Assembly (NCBI GenBank): GCA_001953115.1
Contig: LSSL01000607.1
Span: 1-61,556 of the forward strand
Origin: Smittium mucronatum
Taxonomy: Eukaryota; Kickxellomycota; Harpellomycetes; Harpellales; Legeriomycetaceae
Direction of reading: 5' to 3'
DNA: 61,556 nt
Shown: piece after piece, positions 1-13,300 of the stretch
Layout of the letters: every line of letters starts with the position of its first letter
Position numbering within the stretch: the stretch's first letter is position 1
Notes under the pieces: generated by a model
The model's database searches: none
What the model saw: only the letters and a program-made list of their open reading frames with translations
What the model was told of the DNA's origin: nothing
Position numbers and translations under genes: made by a program

Positions 1-32
<32 letters not shown>

Positions 33-3000
33 AAGGTATAGGGGTTTTTTTTAAAAAAAAAAAAAATTCAAGTGCATTTTTAGAATATTTAAGAAATTTT
101 CGCAATCTGAATGAAGAAAATATACATTTATTTAAAAAAATTGGAAATTTTATTTTAAAGTTGCTAATAACTAAATCTAGCATTATAATACAGGAAAAAT
201 CCTGGGGTGTCGAATAGAAATTCATCAAAAGTCAAAAAAATTGTAATACTTGTTTACAGAATCAAAATAATAGGTAAAGAAGCTTCATTTGTGTGTATAA
301 TCAAAAAAGATTTTTTTGGACTAATAAATTTCCAAAAAAAATCAAATTTAATGTAAATTTAAACACCAATAAATCGAAACAAATAAAAAACAAGATGGCT
401 GATTTTAAATATCTATTCTTTTAGTCGAAGGAAATTTCATCCTTATGTTAAATAAAAAAAATCACTTCGAAACAGAGTATATTGACATTTAAAAAAATCA
501 CTATCTGTGAATCGTGCTCATTGAATAATAGATCCACAAAATTTTGAATAAATTTTGTAGTCAGATTAAAAATTTCATTAGAAAAAAATTGATAGTTTAT
601 CAAAGGCTTTTTTTTGATTTCTCAGATTACAGAAATAAAAATAAAATAATAGATATTCTTTTTATTTTCTGTGAGCACCCAATTTTTCACCGGATTACTG
701 GAGTATAAAAAATAGTGATAGTTAAAAAAGACAAAAAAAATTAACACTCTCTAAGCGGAAAAAGATCCAATATACTTAAAATAAAATTATGGTTAATTAT
801 TCAAAATTATAAAGAAAATTATCAAAATTTTGATAAAAACCAGGAAAATATAATTAAGTGGTAGAGTGTATCTCAGACCTAATTAAAAGAGTTTTTTATA
901 TAATTTAAAAAAAACGTATTTCCAGAGAGTTAAAATTTAAACGCATCCATTTAGTTTTATCATCTCAATTTGGTTTAATACATAATTTTTAATAACTTTT
1001 TTTGGTTTGAGATATGTTCCTTGTAATATGTAAACAAATTAATTTACTTTGAAAGATTGAAATGGACTTAGAAAATTGAAAAGAATATGGATATACTTTT
1101 AAATTCAAAATTTTAGTGTAATAATTTTTTATAAACAATTTCGGTTAACTGAAGCATATATATTTTTACTAAAATATTTTTATATTATAAATTTTTGAGT
1201 TAATTGGAGCGCACAAGACTGAAATGCTACCCAGCCATTTAATTAAATAATTATGGGATATTTTTCGGATTATCATTAATAAAAAATTGCTAATTAATAA
1301 ACATTTAGTAAATATAAGATGGGTTAAATGCTAATGTTATTAAATTAATTGGTGTAATTTTGAACTCAAAATTTTTTCCAAAGTTAGATATATATTTTCA
1401 TTTTAAAATATCAAAAGAAGATTTATTGATTTATATATTATTTAATTTTTGTTTGGTTATCTTGAAAATATTTAATTTTTGTCGTTTAATCTTGAAAATA
1501 TTGTTAAATTATTCCTTTTTTTATAGTTTAACAAATTATGTTTCGAAATCGGTTTCATATTAATCAAATCTCAGGTAAAATGATGTGAAAAAATTAATAC
1601 AAGGAAAAATATTGATTAATTTATTAAATTATTAATTCAAGAAATAATATTACATGATAGTGTATGTTTAAAGATAAAAAATCTTACTGATATATTTCAT
1701 CATCAAATATCCCTCAATTTTCGGTATTTGAAAATATAATTTTCCTTTTTGAATTATATATTATAAAAAACTGTAATCACTGAATTAGTTGATGGGGGAG
1801 GGGGGGGGTTAAATCAATAATTGTTATTAGAATGAATTATTGGACAACATTTATAATCAGAAACTCAAATACTTAATTTTAACAATATTTCAAAAAAATT
1901 AGTATGAATATTTGGTTTTTTTTCATCAAGAGCTATGAGGGAAATTTATAAAGTTTTTGCCAAAAGAAATTTAAAATAAAGAAATTTGAATATAGTTTAG
2001 TCTGTAATTTGAAAATAAATTTAAAATTATATTACAAAAATTCCTATATATATAATGGAAATCCCCCTATTCTTGCCTTTAAAAATGTATATATTAAAAC
2101 TAAATTGATTCTATTTTTTGAAATATCTCCACAAAATTTATTTAGAAAATCAATTCTGAACTTTATTTCGAATAGTATATTTTTTTAAAAAAAAATAAAT
2201 AGGAAAATTTAACTTTAAATTAAATCACTTAAATTACATGATAAATAAGCAATATTTTATAATATTTTGATTTGTTAATTCCAATATATAATTTTGATAT
2301 ATTAACAGTTGTTTTATAGGAGTAATTTTCTTTATAGACACATACCAACAGTAAATGAGAAGTTTATATTTTAAATATTTTTTTAGAGATTTTTTTATAT
2401 TAATAGATGCATACACACTCATTTTTGGATTTTTTTTAAAAAAAACTTATACCAAAATAATTATCAATGAAATAATTATTTATTATTTTCTGTTATTTTT
2501 TTGTTTAAATTTTCGAGGGGTTTTTTTTAAAATTAAATTAAAAATTTACAAGCCTCTTTTTTAAAAAAAATCGGCATCAGACTGCCTCTTACAGCTTAAA
2601 AAGTTCCATGACTCGGGAATTTTTTTTTTTTAATTTTTTTTTTATATTTTTGAATAAAAAGCTGTTCAAAAATTTCTAGGTTTATTCTATCAAAAAATAA
2701 TCATTATTAAAAATAATTTCTGGTTATATTCGTAAGAGATTTAATGTAATTTAATTCAAAATAGTCTCAATAGAATGAAAATTTTATAAAAAATCAGCTA
2801 ATATATATAATACTTATTCAGAAATATCAAACTGATTTTTGATTATCAATAAATGCAATAGCTAAAAAAATTTGACCAATTCTCTAGTAAAATAAAAATA
2901 AAATGTAATGTAATTTTTTCGCATTTCTTTGTAATATCACAAGAATATAAAAATACCCAATATTAACTTAACTATTTTTTTTTCCACAATTTTTCTAAAA

Positions 3001-4840
3001 AAAAATAAGATAAAAATTAACCCGTTCATACCTTCACAAAATCTCTCGAAAATTTAGTTAATTTTTAAAAAAATTTTAAATTTTTATTGAAAAATTACTG
3101 GGGTTTTTTAAATGCGCATAAATTGTAGGGCTTATTGGTGGTTTTAATAAAAAAAAATCAAGTCAAATAAATTTCAATATCAATAAATGATTTAAAGAAA
3201 AATTTACATTAAAATATCTCAAGTAAAATTAGGATAAAAAAAGTTTTGATTTCAAAACTTGTAAGAATTTAAATACTTTTTTCTCCCAGCTCAATAAACT
3301 ATTATTCAATCGAAATATAGTGATTTCTTTTTTAAAAAAATTATTAAAATAGTTTCACCCTCTTTTTTAAGGGTGACTATTAATGATAAAAACTTATAAT
3401 TGAAATTCCGCAGAAAAAAACATTTATCCACAGATTATGAATTTGCCCTATAATTTTTGCTTAAAGCATAATATTTTTCCACAAAAATTTTATTTAGTAT
3501 TAATTGGAAATGTCTTCCAAAAAAAATAATTTATTACCCAATTGGATTAATATATTTATTTTTTTAAAAATGTGGATTTTTTTCAATCAGGAAAAATAAT
3601 TTTTTGCCGATATAAGATTGAATAGATATTCTTATTTTTGTAACTAATTGATGAAATTGGATTTTTTCTCCATTATTTATTGTAAATTTTGAACTTATTT
3701 TGAATTTTTTTATTATAAAGCTCTTGAAAGTGATATTATGCTTTAATTAGACTTTTTTCTTTTGTCACCAAGGTAAATTACTAGCAATAAATTGGAATAT
3801 CTGGTTTTATTGCACATTTAACTGATTACTAACGTTTTGCGATAGGTAATTGAAAGTGAATTGAAAAAAAAACAATTTAAATTTTATTAGATGGAAAAAA
3901 CAGTTACATGTATCAAGGTATCATTATATTCAATAAAGTACATTAATCATCTTTCTTATATATACCTTTTCATTTGTGGATTTTTTTTTCCCCTGGAAAC
4001 AAAATTGATCAATGAATTAAAATTCAAGTATCCTTGTGCTAGTGATTTCTAAATAATATAACCTTGTAATTTAGAGTCCCAGTGAAGAATTTTTTCTGTT
4101 TAAATATTGCTAGGTATACGAATAATTTATGGGATTTTTTTTCATTGGAAAACAATACCCTAATACGGATTCAACCAGGTATAAAAAAGGTAAGTTCTAA
4201 CTAGATAGAAATATCTTAAACCTAATTTATCTTTGAGCTCCATTAAATATTTATTTTTGCTTTTAAAATGATCTTTTCAGCTAAATTTTTATCAACCTTC
4301 AAATTTAAAGATATTTAGGCGAGTTTAATTAAAATAAAAATGGATGATAAATTTTTTATTATTAAGAAAGATTTAGCATTAAATTTCTAGTCGCATTAAT
4401 TATTAAATTAAACTGTTTAATTTTAAAGGAAAAAAATACGAGAAATCGATAGTTGACTAAATATCATGAAGTTAGACTAACTATAAATTTAATATTCTAT
4501 GTTTTTTTCATTTATTTTTATTAATAAATTGTTTAAACTAAACTAGTAATATTTTGCTTTTATGATATTGCACATATATCTTTTTATAATTTTTATAACT
4601 GAAAATTTTGGATATAGATAAATAAAAAACTAATATAAACCCCATGGTTTCCCTGTTTTAATTTATCTTTTTCTAATTATTTTGTTTTTTATTGCCAGTA
4701 TGGTTTTTAAAACCAAATCAGTCTTTCCGAAATCAATTAGTATAGAATTGCGTGAGAACGCTTTTTTTTTTTAAAAAAAAAGCTTACAAGAACAATATAC
4801 TTCAGTAAAACTGGATATATTTCTCTTGCAGTAAACCATT
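1..4840. other. A+T-rich intergenic DNA, no gene seen
   Basis: No reading frame here has the composition of a real protein; the few open frames near 1.4 kb and 2.3 kb are Phe/Ile/Lys/Asn strings expected from A+T-rich DNA. Poly-A and poly-T runs are everywhere, including the first 26 bases of the window. One G-run of nine bases sits near 1800. An A/T palindrome bounded by GC and GC lies near 4760-4785. Confidence 0.7.
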
Positions 4841-5531
4841 GAGCAGCCATTTAAAGCGGTATAAACCTTTTCGGGTGTCTCAAACTTAAACCCGAAGGCT
4901 TTTTTCCTAGGAAGCCGAGGTTTTTCGAAATGAAATGAGTAAATTAAATATTTATCTTTATCGGAAATCTCTTTTTAATTATCTCGAGTGTAAACTAACC
5001 AAACCTTTACTGTTTTTTATAGTCTTTGATAGATTTGGAATATCTTTTCCTTCGGAAAATAATTTAATTATTGAATCAATAAAGCCCAAAACTTTTTAGC
5101 TCTTATAAAAAACGTAATCATCTTTCAATTTAAAAATGAAAATTTCTATAGCTTTATTTGTGTTGGGTCCAAAAATGATCGCAACCTCATACCAATTTTG
5201 GTTTTTATTAAAAAAGTACTTTTTAACAAAATTAGTATCTATTTTAGTTTCTCGATCGTCCTTCCATTTTTCATAAATAAAAAATTCTCCTTTTCAAACA
5301 TCTCTCTGCTCCAGCATCCTTGTAAAAAATAAAAATCATCAAGGACTTCTTTTTCAATTTTTTGTACCTATCACAGTATCTTCTAATATATTTCAAGATA
5401 TTAAAATAAAAGTTTAATCTTTCTTCTAACGGGGATATTTTCTCGATTGAATTAGTGATTGCAGATGGATTATCTGCGGTTATAGATTCTGGCTCTAAAT
5501 TTAAACCTGAACTACTGAATTTTTCTTTCAT
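4841..5531 (-). pseudogene. decayed coding-like tract, unidentified
   Basis: On the minus strand an 86-codon open frame (5531-5271) begins with a Ser/Glu-rich, protein-like stretch. Below it more protein-like peptide continues in shifted frames to about 4850, for example NWYEVAIIFGPNTNK and LSKTIKNSKGLVSL, broken by stops and at least one frameshift. The codon composition is richer in Gly, Asp, Pro and Trp than surrounding chance ORFs. I do not recognise the family. It could be an eroded transposon gene or a dead host gene; I see no intron signals that would repair it. Confidence 0.35.
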
Positions 5532-7400
5532 TTATTGAAAATCCACATATAGACACCCTCTGTTTTTTTCTCTGCCAAAAATATCGTAAGAAGAAATAAT
5601 TTTTTATTAAAGTGAGTGCATCTGACAACTATCACGGGATAATCGTAGACTATTATTTTGTAAGTCATATCAATGTGAATTTTTTTTAGATTTTTATATT
5701 TTTCAGTGGGTTTCTTTGAAGATATTTATAGCTTGGATACATCATTATTTTCCATGCTGATATAAAATTGGTTATTATTTAATAATAATATTTTAAATTT
5801 TTTTCCTTATTTAATTTAGGTATTCTCCGTATTTTGTTTTTTATTTTTGAGCTTAAATATATTGAATTAAAGTTATTGGCATCTTGAATTAAAGTAGGTA
5901 TTACTTGTAAAAAAATTTTTTTTGGAAATCATTAATGGTTATACAAGTCCGTCACAAATAAATTTCGATATGGATTTTTCTTTTACTTTTTTTCAAGTGA
6001 TATAAGGGTGTTGAAAATATCTAGTTAAATTTTTTAGTTTGTGAACCACTACAAAAAATTTCGGTTACGTTTATCGAAATTTCTTATTTCATTTTATATC
6101 ATCAACTAATTTTTTCTTTATTCCTGCAATAATAGTAAACTACACTCTTTTTTTTTTTTTGAATTAATTCCTCTTTTCTATTCTTTTCATTAAATTTATA
6201 TATATCTACTTTCGAGAAATCTTCTTATGTTACATGACAAATGACGAGTTTTTTTATTTAATAGAACTAATAATTTGGAAAGTACAAATAATCTATAGGA
6301 GAATTGGTATATAAACAGAATTGAAGGTATAAAAAGCTTGGCCATTTTTTTATTGCATTAAACTTTTATCATGAAATAATGATAAACTTTATGAATTATG
6401 CCTTATATTTTTACATAAAACAAACATTTTTATTATCAAATAACGCGGTTTGATTGAGTACATGGCGTTTGTTTTATGAAAAATGAACAATAGGACTTTT
6501 TTGCTTACCAATAAATGAGTATCTCACATTTTTGACCAAAAATAAAAAAATATCGATTTACTATTTTTTTAATCTGTGGAAAAAATATTAATAATGTGGG
6601 AAAATGCTGAATTAGTTGGGGATTTTAAATAAAAATGTGGAAATTTTATTAGGTCCCTTTTTTTTTAAAATATATAACATATGAGCTCTTGAGAAATAGA
6701 TCGATTTGATAAGACGAAAACAAAACTAAAATTAGATAACCCCACCCCCACCAATTATAATAATTCGATTAAAAACTTGAACAAAATTTTTTTCTAGAAA
6801 ATATATGTAAAATTTAATATGATTTTATAGTTATAAAATCAGTTTTAACAAAAAAATCTCATTTTTTTTAGATTTATTTTAAAAAAAGATATTTCTTCTA
6901 TAAAAATCGTTTTTGGGGGGGGGGGTTCAATTAATGTTTGTTTTTTGGATATATGTAATATAAATTTTAGAATATATTTTTTAGAGAAAAAAATCTAAAT
7001 ATGTCAAGAAAATTAGAAATATTATTTTCGAAATAAAGAGGTTGAGGGGTAAAAAACTTCATTAAGAATTCAGGAAAAAGTTGTATATTTTATAATTATT
7101 TCTTTTCAGTGTTCACTAAATTTTTGTAACGGAAATTAATGTGTTAATTATGATGGTATTCTTGGTTTTAATCTTGGAATTAATTATCCAATAACTGGTT
7201 GATTTTCCACTTTTTATGAAACCAATAATTTTTTAATATTTAGCTTCATTTTAAAACCAGAATTCTTTTCATAATCCAGATAAAAAAGAATCAATTAGGC
7301 TTTTCATATATCTTTAAAACTGACAATGAAAAAAAAAATTTACTAATATATATAAGGATGAAATTTCTTGGAATTATTTATAAAGCTAAATGAATTATTT
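5532..7400. other. A+T-rich intergenic DNA, no gene seen
   Basis: Only short chance frames. An eleven-base G-run lies near 6915-6925 and a C-rich patch near 6740, both standing out against the A/T background. Confidence 0.65.
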
Positions 7401-9016
7401 GAAAAATCACAAAATAAAAGGATTAAGATACGTTCATGGTGTTGAAAATCAAGGGCAGAGATTAAAATCATAGTGTTATGGGTGATAGGAGATCATGGGA
7501 TTGTATGCTGAAAAGGAAATAATATCTGAACATAAGGAATATATTTCATAAGTTTATTTAGACAAAGTTTTCCAAAAAAGAAAATAGTCCCAATGCTATC
7601 CTAACATAGACACTAATCAAACCTCTATTTAGTTAAAGAAAATCTGGGTAGTTGTCGCACTTGGAAAAGAACTCATTAAACTGAATTAGATTGATGGTAG
7701 ACTGCAGTAACGATCTTATTTTTTACAATACCTTTTCCTAGTTAAATGACAAATGTATATATATTAATGGCCAAGCAAGGTAAGAAATACATTATATTCG
7801 GTGCATTGTATGATAGGCGTTGAAAATATGGAGACTTTATGAAGTAGAGAATGAATGCTTCTAGCTGGGATGAATCGAGAAAATCTATTAGTGAGATTCA
7901 AGGTTTCACATTACCTTGAGAATCCATGCATTACTGGATGGACATAGGTTTATCTACCCTATTCCAGTATGTTTATGATGAAAATGCGCATCAAGAAATT
8001 TTGGCGCAATACGGCCTTTTTCCTTGATTAGATCAAAAGAATAATAATGAACATATGTACCCAGCCTATCTCACAGGGATTGGCGTCTTGATTCTAATGA
8101 AAAAGGTAGATTATTTTAGTAAAGAAGCGTAGTTTATGTAGTTTGATCTAAAAGGAGAAACTTCACACAATATGGTATCAATTTGAAGATTTTTATTTTT
8201 ATAATAACACTATATAAGATATAATCAACTTTTAAAGAAAAGACGGGATCTCATTGGGAGTGTATCCTTAAGAACCTAGAGTATATGGATAAAATCTTGT
8301 TTAAAAAAACACTATTTCCCAACCGGGGGGAAATCGGAGAATCTATTGGTTATTTCCAATAGGAACCATTGTTATTAGCACTCAGTAGACTATTTGGGAG
8401 ATTCTTTACAAGACCGGGCTTTTTTTTAACAAGTAAACCATTGGCTACAGCAAAATTATATCATTTTCAAACCAATATAAATGGAAAAATACTTTCTCTG
8501 ATAAATTTTCTATATTTTGCCAATAGATGATTTCTTTTTGTAGTTTTATATTCATGACCTACCAATAATTTTGTACTTGTTCTTAACTCTGTATTTCCAA
8601 ATTAGGAAAGTAGGAAGGTGTCTGCTCTCAAAGATAATCTCCCATTTAGATATTAAAAAAAGCCAAAGGTTCTTAATTTCTGATGTAAAAGCACCGCATC
8701 ATGATATTGTTTAGTAGTTGGGTGGAGGATACTTTATTTTAGAGGATTATCATCTAAACATCAGCAATATGAAGTCCCGAATCTATTGGAATGCTATCAA
8801 GCAGTTGAATTAACCAATTAATTAACTCCACTATATATAGCCATCTAAATGAAGCATACATTGATAGTGTATGCAATAATTCCCAAAGCTCAAACCCGCA
8901 AATGGTGGAGTTGCGTTTAATATAGCAATAACCAATAAAGATAACAGGAAAGAATATGAATGAGGATTTAGATGGATCGAAATATATAAAGGAGGGAATG
9001 AAAAGAAGAGCACCAC
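7401..9016. pseudogene. lower-A+T tract, eroded coding remnant
   Basis: This 1.6-kb stretch has visibly more G and C than its flanks but no long frame. Plus-strand peptides that read like protein occur in shifted frames, for example around 7950-8110 (segments such as LFQYVYDENAHQEILAQYG and NEHMYPAYLTGIGVLILMKK), separated by stops. A 61-codon minus-strand frame at 9016-8831 may be chance. I could not assign a family. It is probably an old, heavily mutated gene or transposon lying just upstream of OPI3. Confidence 0.3.
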
Positions 9017-9066
9017 TTTAGTTCAAAACAAAAAATCTAATCCTAATAAAGAATAAATCAGAGAAC

Positions 9067-9781
9067 ATGTTTAGTCTTTTCTCAAACAACTTCCTAGTTT
9101 CTGTATTCAGCATTGCTTTCAATCCCATATTTTGGAATCTGACTGCTCGTTACGGTAATTGTTCCCACCTTTCTTTTTGTTGTCGAGAATTTTTTTATGT
9201 GCTTAGAGGGTCTCTTTTCACAGTTCCTGTTTGTCACAATAAAACTATAAATCTCTGGAATATTGATATTTTTAGAACATAATACTCGGGGCTTAACCAA
9301 ATTGTTTGGAAGTGCGAAACGAGGCTGCTATGCTTTGGGGATAACGATAATATTGCTGGGGGCCCTCAGAGATCATCTTTTCAAGGTGGCCATATCAGAA
9401 AACTCAGATCAACTTGTGTTTGAATATTCTTCCATATCAACGATCCTTTCGGTTCTGTTGGTAGCTATAGGGGGTGTTCTGGTGGTGTCATCCACTTATG
9501 CCCTTGGATTCACAGGAACGTACCTAGGAGATTACTTTGGAATTCTCATGAAGGAACGCGTGACCTCTTTCCCCTTTAACGTCGTTGAACATCCTATGTA
9601 CATCGGGTCCACTTTGAATTTTCTTGGTTTCGCCATATACTACAGATCCATGTCTGGATATCTTTTAACTATCTGGGTTGCTTTGTGCTACGTTGTGGCA
9701 TCCAAGTACGAACAGGAATTCACCAGTATGATTTACTCGAATGCTTCAAAAGCTAAGGAAGCCCAAAATAAAGAAGATTGA
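9067..9781 (+). CDS. OPI3: phosphatidyl-N-methylethanolamine N-methyltransferase (Opi3/PEMT)
   Basis: An integral ER-membrane enzyme that uses S-adenosylmethionine to methylate phosphatidylethanolamine derivatives to phosphatidylcholine. Exon 1 is 9067-9154 and exon 2 is 9276-9781; the 121-bp GT-AG intron splits a Glu codon. The joined protein is 197 residues, close to human PEMT (199) and yeast Opi3 (206). The N-terminal FNPIFWNLTARYE and the central TGTYLGDYFGIL and FPFNVVEHPMYIGSTL match the family closely, as does the C-terminal FTSMIY followed by a Lys-rich tail. Several hydrophobic segments fit the membrane topology. The first SAM-contact motif (GFTG, residues 107-110) is kept, but the paired Glu motif near the C-terminus (EE in human and yeast) reads EQ at 175-176. 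The start is the first Met ahead of the conserved region. Identification is strong; the exact start is less certain. Confidence 0.93.
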
Positions 9782-10355
9782 TGCATTGCCGCCTTTCGAA
9801 TATTACAGATACTTAAATATACAATTATTTTCCTTATAAGTTTTTACACTAGCATATTTAAAGATATTTTCAGCTTTGTACATTTTTAAGTGTCGTTCTC
9901 TCACATTTGCTATTTTAGTACTTATTTGAAAAGAGCTTGTTTTTCGTTGGTTTAGCACGTTGCCGACTAAAAGGGATTACGGGTATTTCATTCGCTGCTT
10001 TTTTAGCAATTTCTTAGCAGGCGTTTTTGTTGGGTCAATATTAATGCAATAAAAAAAATGTGCAAGTTTTGTCAAATAGGAGTTGACGTTTAGGGTTTCC
10101 GAAGATCATTCTCTCTGCTAATATTTGTTTCTTTTATTTGTTGGATATTCCAAACTCGTTGGACCTCATACCAATAGTGAAGTTAGGCTGGCTTGCCCAA
10201 TTTAGATATGTGCATTCAGATTGGCAAATGAATCTAATCTCGAACTTCTAATCTAAATATCAAATATATTTTTTAGCTTTGAATATCATTGTATCTCAAG
10301 TTTATATTATTCCAGTTTATGACTCTGTGCTCTGTACAGTTACAAAATTCAAAAT
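9782..10355 (+). other. OPI3-SEC8 intergenic region
   Basis: No gene seen. It must hold the OPI3 3' UTR and the SEC8 promoter. It is less A+T-rich than the large intergenic blocks, as expected for transcribed flanks. Confidence 0.6.
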
Positions 10356-13300
10356 ATGCAGAACGATGAAAAAAGGAAAGATCAAGTCATTCAAGATGCT
10401 GAAAGTAATACCCTTTTTTTAACTACCTTATTCTCATATATTCTTCCACCTTCAAAAAAATATTTACCAACCGTTAAATTATATCCTATTACCTTGTTCA
10501 ATTTCCCGTCACCCTTTTTTTAAAACTACTATACACTTCTCTACTTTTATAGGGGAGCTGGATAAAATAGATTATAAATGGAGAATAATCAAATCCGAAA
10601 CGGTACTTTTTGCCTCATTATCTCTTCTTCTAAACACATCTTTTTATTTAATATAAATATCTAAACCCATTATATGTTCCTAAAATTAAAAAAGTTCAAT
10701 CCCGTAACCGTATCCCTCCAAATGTTGGACTCAAGTTCTCTTGGGAAAAGACACGAAGATTTTCAGAGATACCACAATAGGCTCAATGCTACCCTTGAAG
10801 GGATTGCTGATGGTGCTTACCCTATTACTTCTTTTACAATTCCCTTTTTTAACCCTTTCTTTCAACTGTTTTTTACTTAGAATATTATGGAGGCTTTAAC
10901 AATTCAATCCTCACATTCAGTGGTCTTTACGATAAAATTTCATGTCAGTAATACTTCTCCTTCCTTTATATCCTTCTGCACTAACTCCTAAATGTTTTTT
11001 CTTATAGCTGCCTCTAGTTCTGTTAACACCACAAAAAACAACTTAATAAAGGCAAAACGCATGTTGACTGAAAAAAGCGACGGCTTAGATCAACTTTACA
11101 TGAAAAGCAAACAACTGTCTGAAATAGTCCTGTTACTCAATAGAATGTAACTCTTTCTCTTTCCTTATATATCCTATAAATATTCTTTATATTCCCCTTT
11201 CTATTTTTAAATCAGTGAAGAGATCAATAAGCTCCCTTCAGAAATCCAATTAAATATTGAAAAGAAAAAATTCTTGACTGCTGTTGGTCATTTAGTTCAG
11301 GCGATGCAATTCCTCTTTGATCCCGAACTTAGGCCCATTGAGGCTCTTGCTGGACTAAGACAACAAATGGAAAGAGAGAAAGAGGTATTTTTTTCTTTCA
11401 TTGTATTTCTCTTTTCCTTATATTCCTTCATCCCAACTCTTTCCTTTATTATTATTTTTTTTGTTGATAGAACATCACCCAAGTTATGATAGAGGAACTA
11501 CACAATCATCTTTACCTCAAAAGCCCCTATACTGAAAAGGGTCTAGTCTTTTACGATGAATCCAAGGATGACTTTTCTACTGATTCTAATTTTCAATCAA
11601 GGTTCGTTATTTTTCATATTTACTTTTACCTTTCATTTTATGTTCTAATTAATTCTTATTTTTCTCCAGCCGAAAAAGAAAGGATAAGTTTTCGAAAAGA
11701 GATCGTCGAGGTTCCGTATCCTATCTTAACCCAGGTATCTCCTAAATTTATTTTTTATACTTTTTTTGTACCCAAAATTTCTTTATATTTACTTTTATTT
11801 TTTTATGAAGCAATTCTAACCAATAAATTTGTATATTTATACAGAAATGAAGTCTGAAGCTTCTGAAAATCCCGAAGTTGATTCTTTTGGCTACATAGAA
11901 CTCATCGTTGAAAGTCTACTTCTACTAGACAAAGCTGGTGATGCTATAGATGTAATTTTTATCTAATCAAATATTTTTTTGTTTTTATTATATCCTCATC
12001 GTCTTATTCATTCTAATCTCCAAACTTATAAAATTACCCTTTTTATTCTCACAATAGTCAATCAACAGCCGAGTCAAATGGGAACTTTCAAGAGTCGTTG
12101 ACTCTGTTATCACTGAAGTTGAGGATAGGTAACCTTGGTTTAATTCCTTTTTTGTATTCTAAAATAAAGGGATCCCTCTCCCCCTTTAACCTCACAAATT
12201 TATTAATATACCAACATCTTTATATAGAGGAAGACTTTCTGAGCTTGCTATTGTTGGTACAATCTCAGATGCAAGGATGAAATCTAAAATTCAAGATCAG
12301 GTTATTCTCCAGGATTTTATCAGGACTCTTTTCTCCAGATTTGAAGCCGTAATTGATTATCATGAATTTTTAATTGATTTCATTAAAAATCTAAACAAGG
12401 TACAAATACACAGCTTTATTTTAACATTCTCAGTCTCTTCATTTATCCTGTTCACAATTTCGTCATTTTATATTTATTTTTTTATTTGACTGCTTTTTTA
12501 TTCAATTCTTTAAATTATTTCAAACCATTTAAATAGAGAGAACGTTATTCGGTTAGCGCTAGAATTTCAAAAGGTATATTATTTATATATTCATCGTGCA
12601 AAGAATTTAAAACTCACCAAAATAAATTTAATAATTTTATTAGAACTTAGCATGAAAAAGATTAAGAATTACACGATTGAATCTTTATGGCTTGCAATGG
12701 AACAAGAGGTAAACCCATCTCTTTATCCAACATTCTCCATTTTTAATTAACAATATAACTTTTTTCATCTCGCCCCATAGATACTTATGGTTTTGTCTTA
12801 CTATCTTATCCCCAATGATAAGGACAAAAGCGATGTATTGGAGCAATCTAGGATTAAACGGGGTAGTTCTGATGTCAATAAGGTACTTTTATATTCCATA
12901 TATTTTTTTATCGGTATTTTCATTGACCTTAGTTCTTTCTTTTAAATAATATTTGGTTTTTTTTTCTATTTTTCAAGAACTTGTTTGTAATGAGAGAAAA
13001 TGAAGAAAACAGATTCCAGACCAAACTTTTATATCGAGATGTCCTTGATCGGTTTGATAGTCTTTCTATTGAGAAGTCCGTCAAGGTAGATAACTTTGGT
13101 ATCGAAGAGGCTGTTGCCGTTGACCACTACGCTAACGACAGCCTTGCCCAAAGACATCGAACCCTAGTTTCACCAGACATTGAAAATGCCCCATTATTGT
13201 TTCTATCAGCCAGTCAGTTTGTTAAGAGGATAGACATTGGAAACAAGAGGCATTTATAATCATACATTTTTTTTGGCTTTCTTTTTTATTCTAAAAAAAT

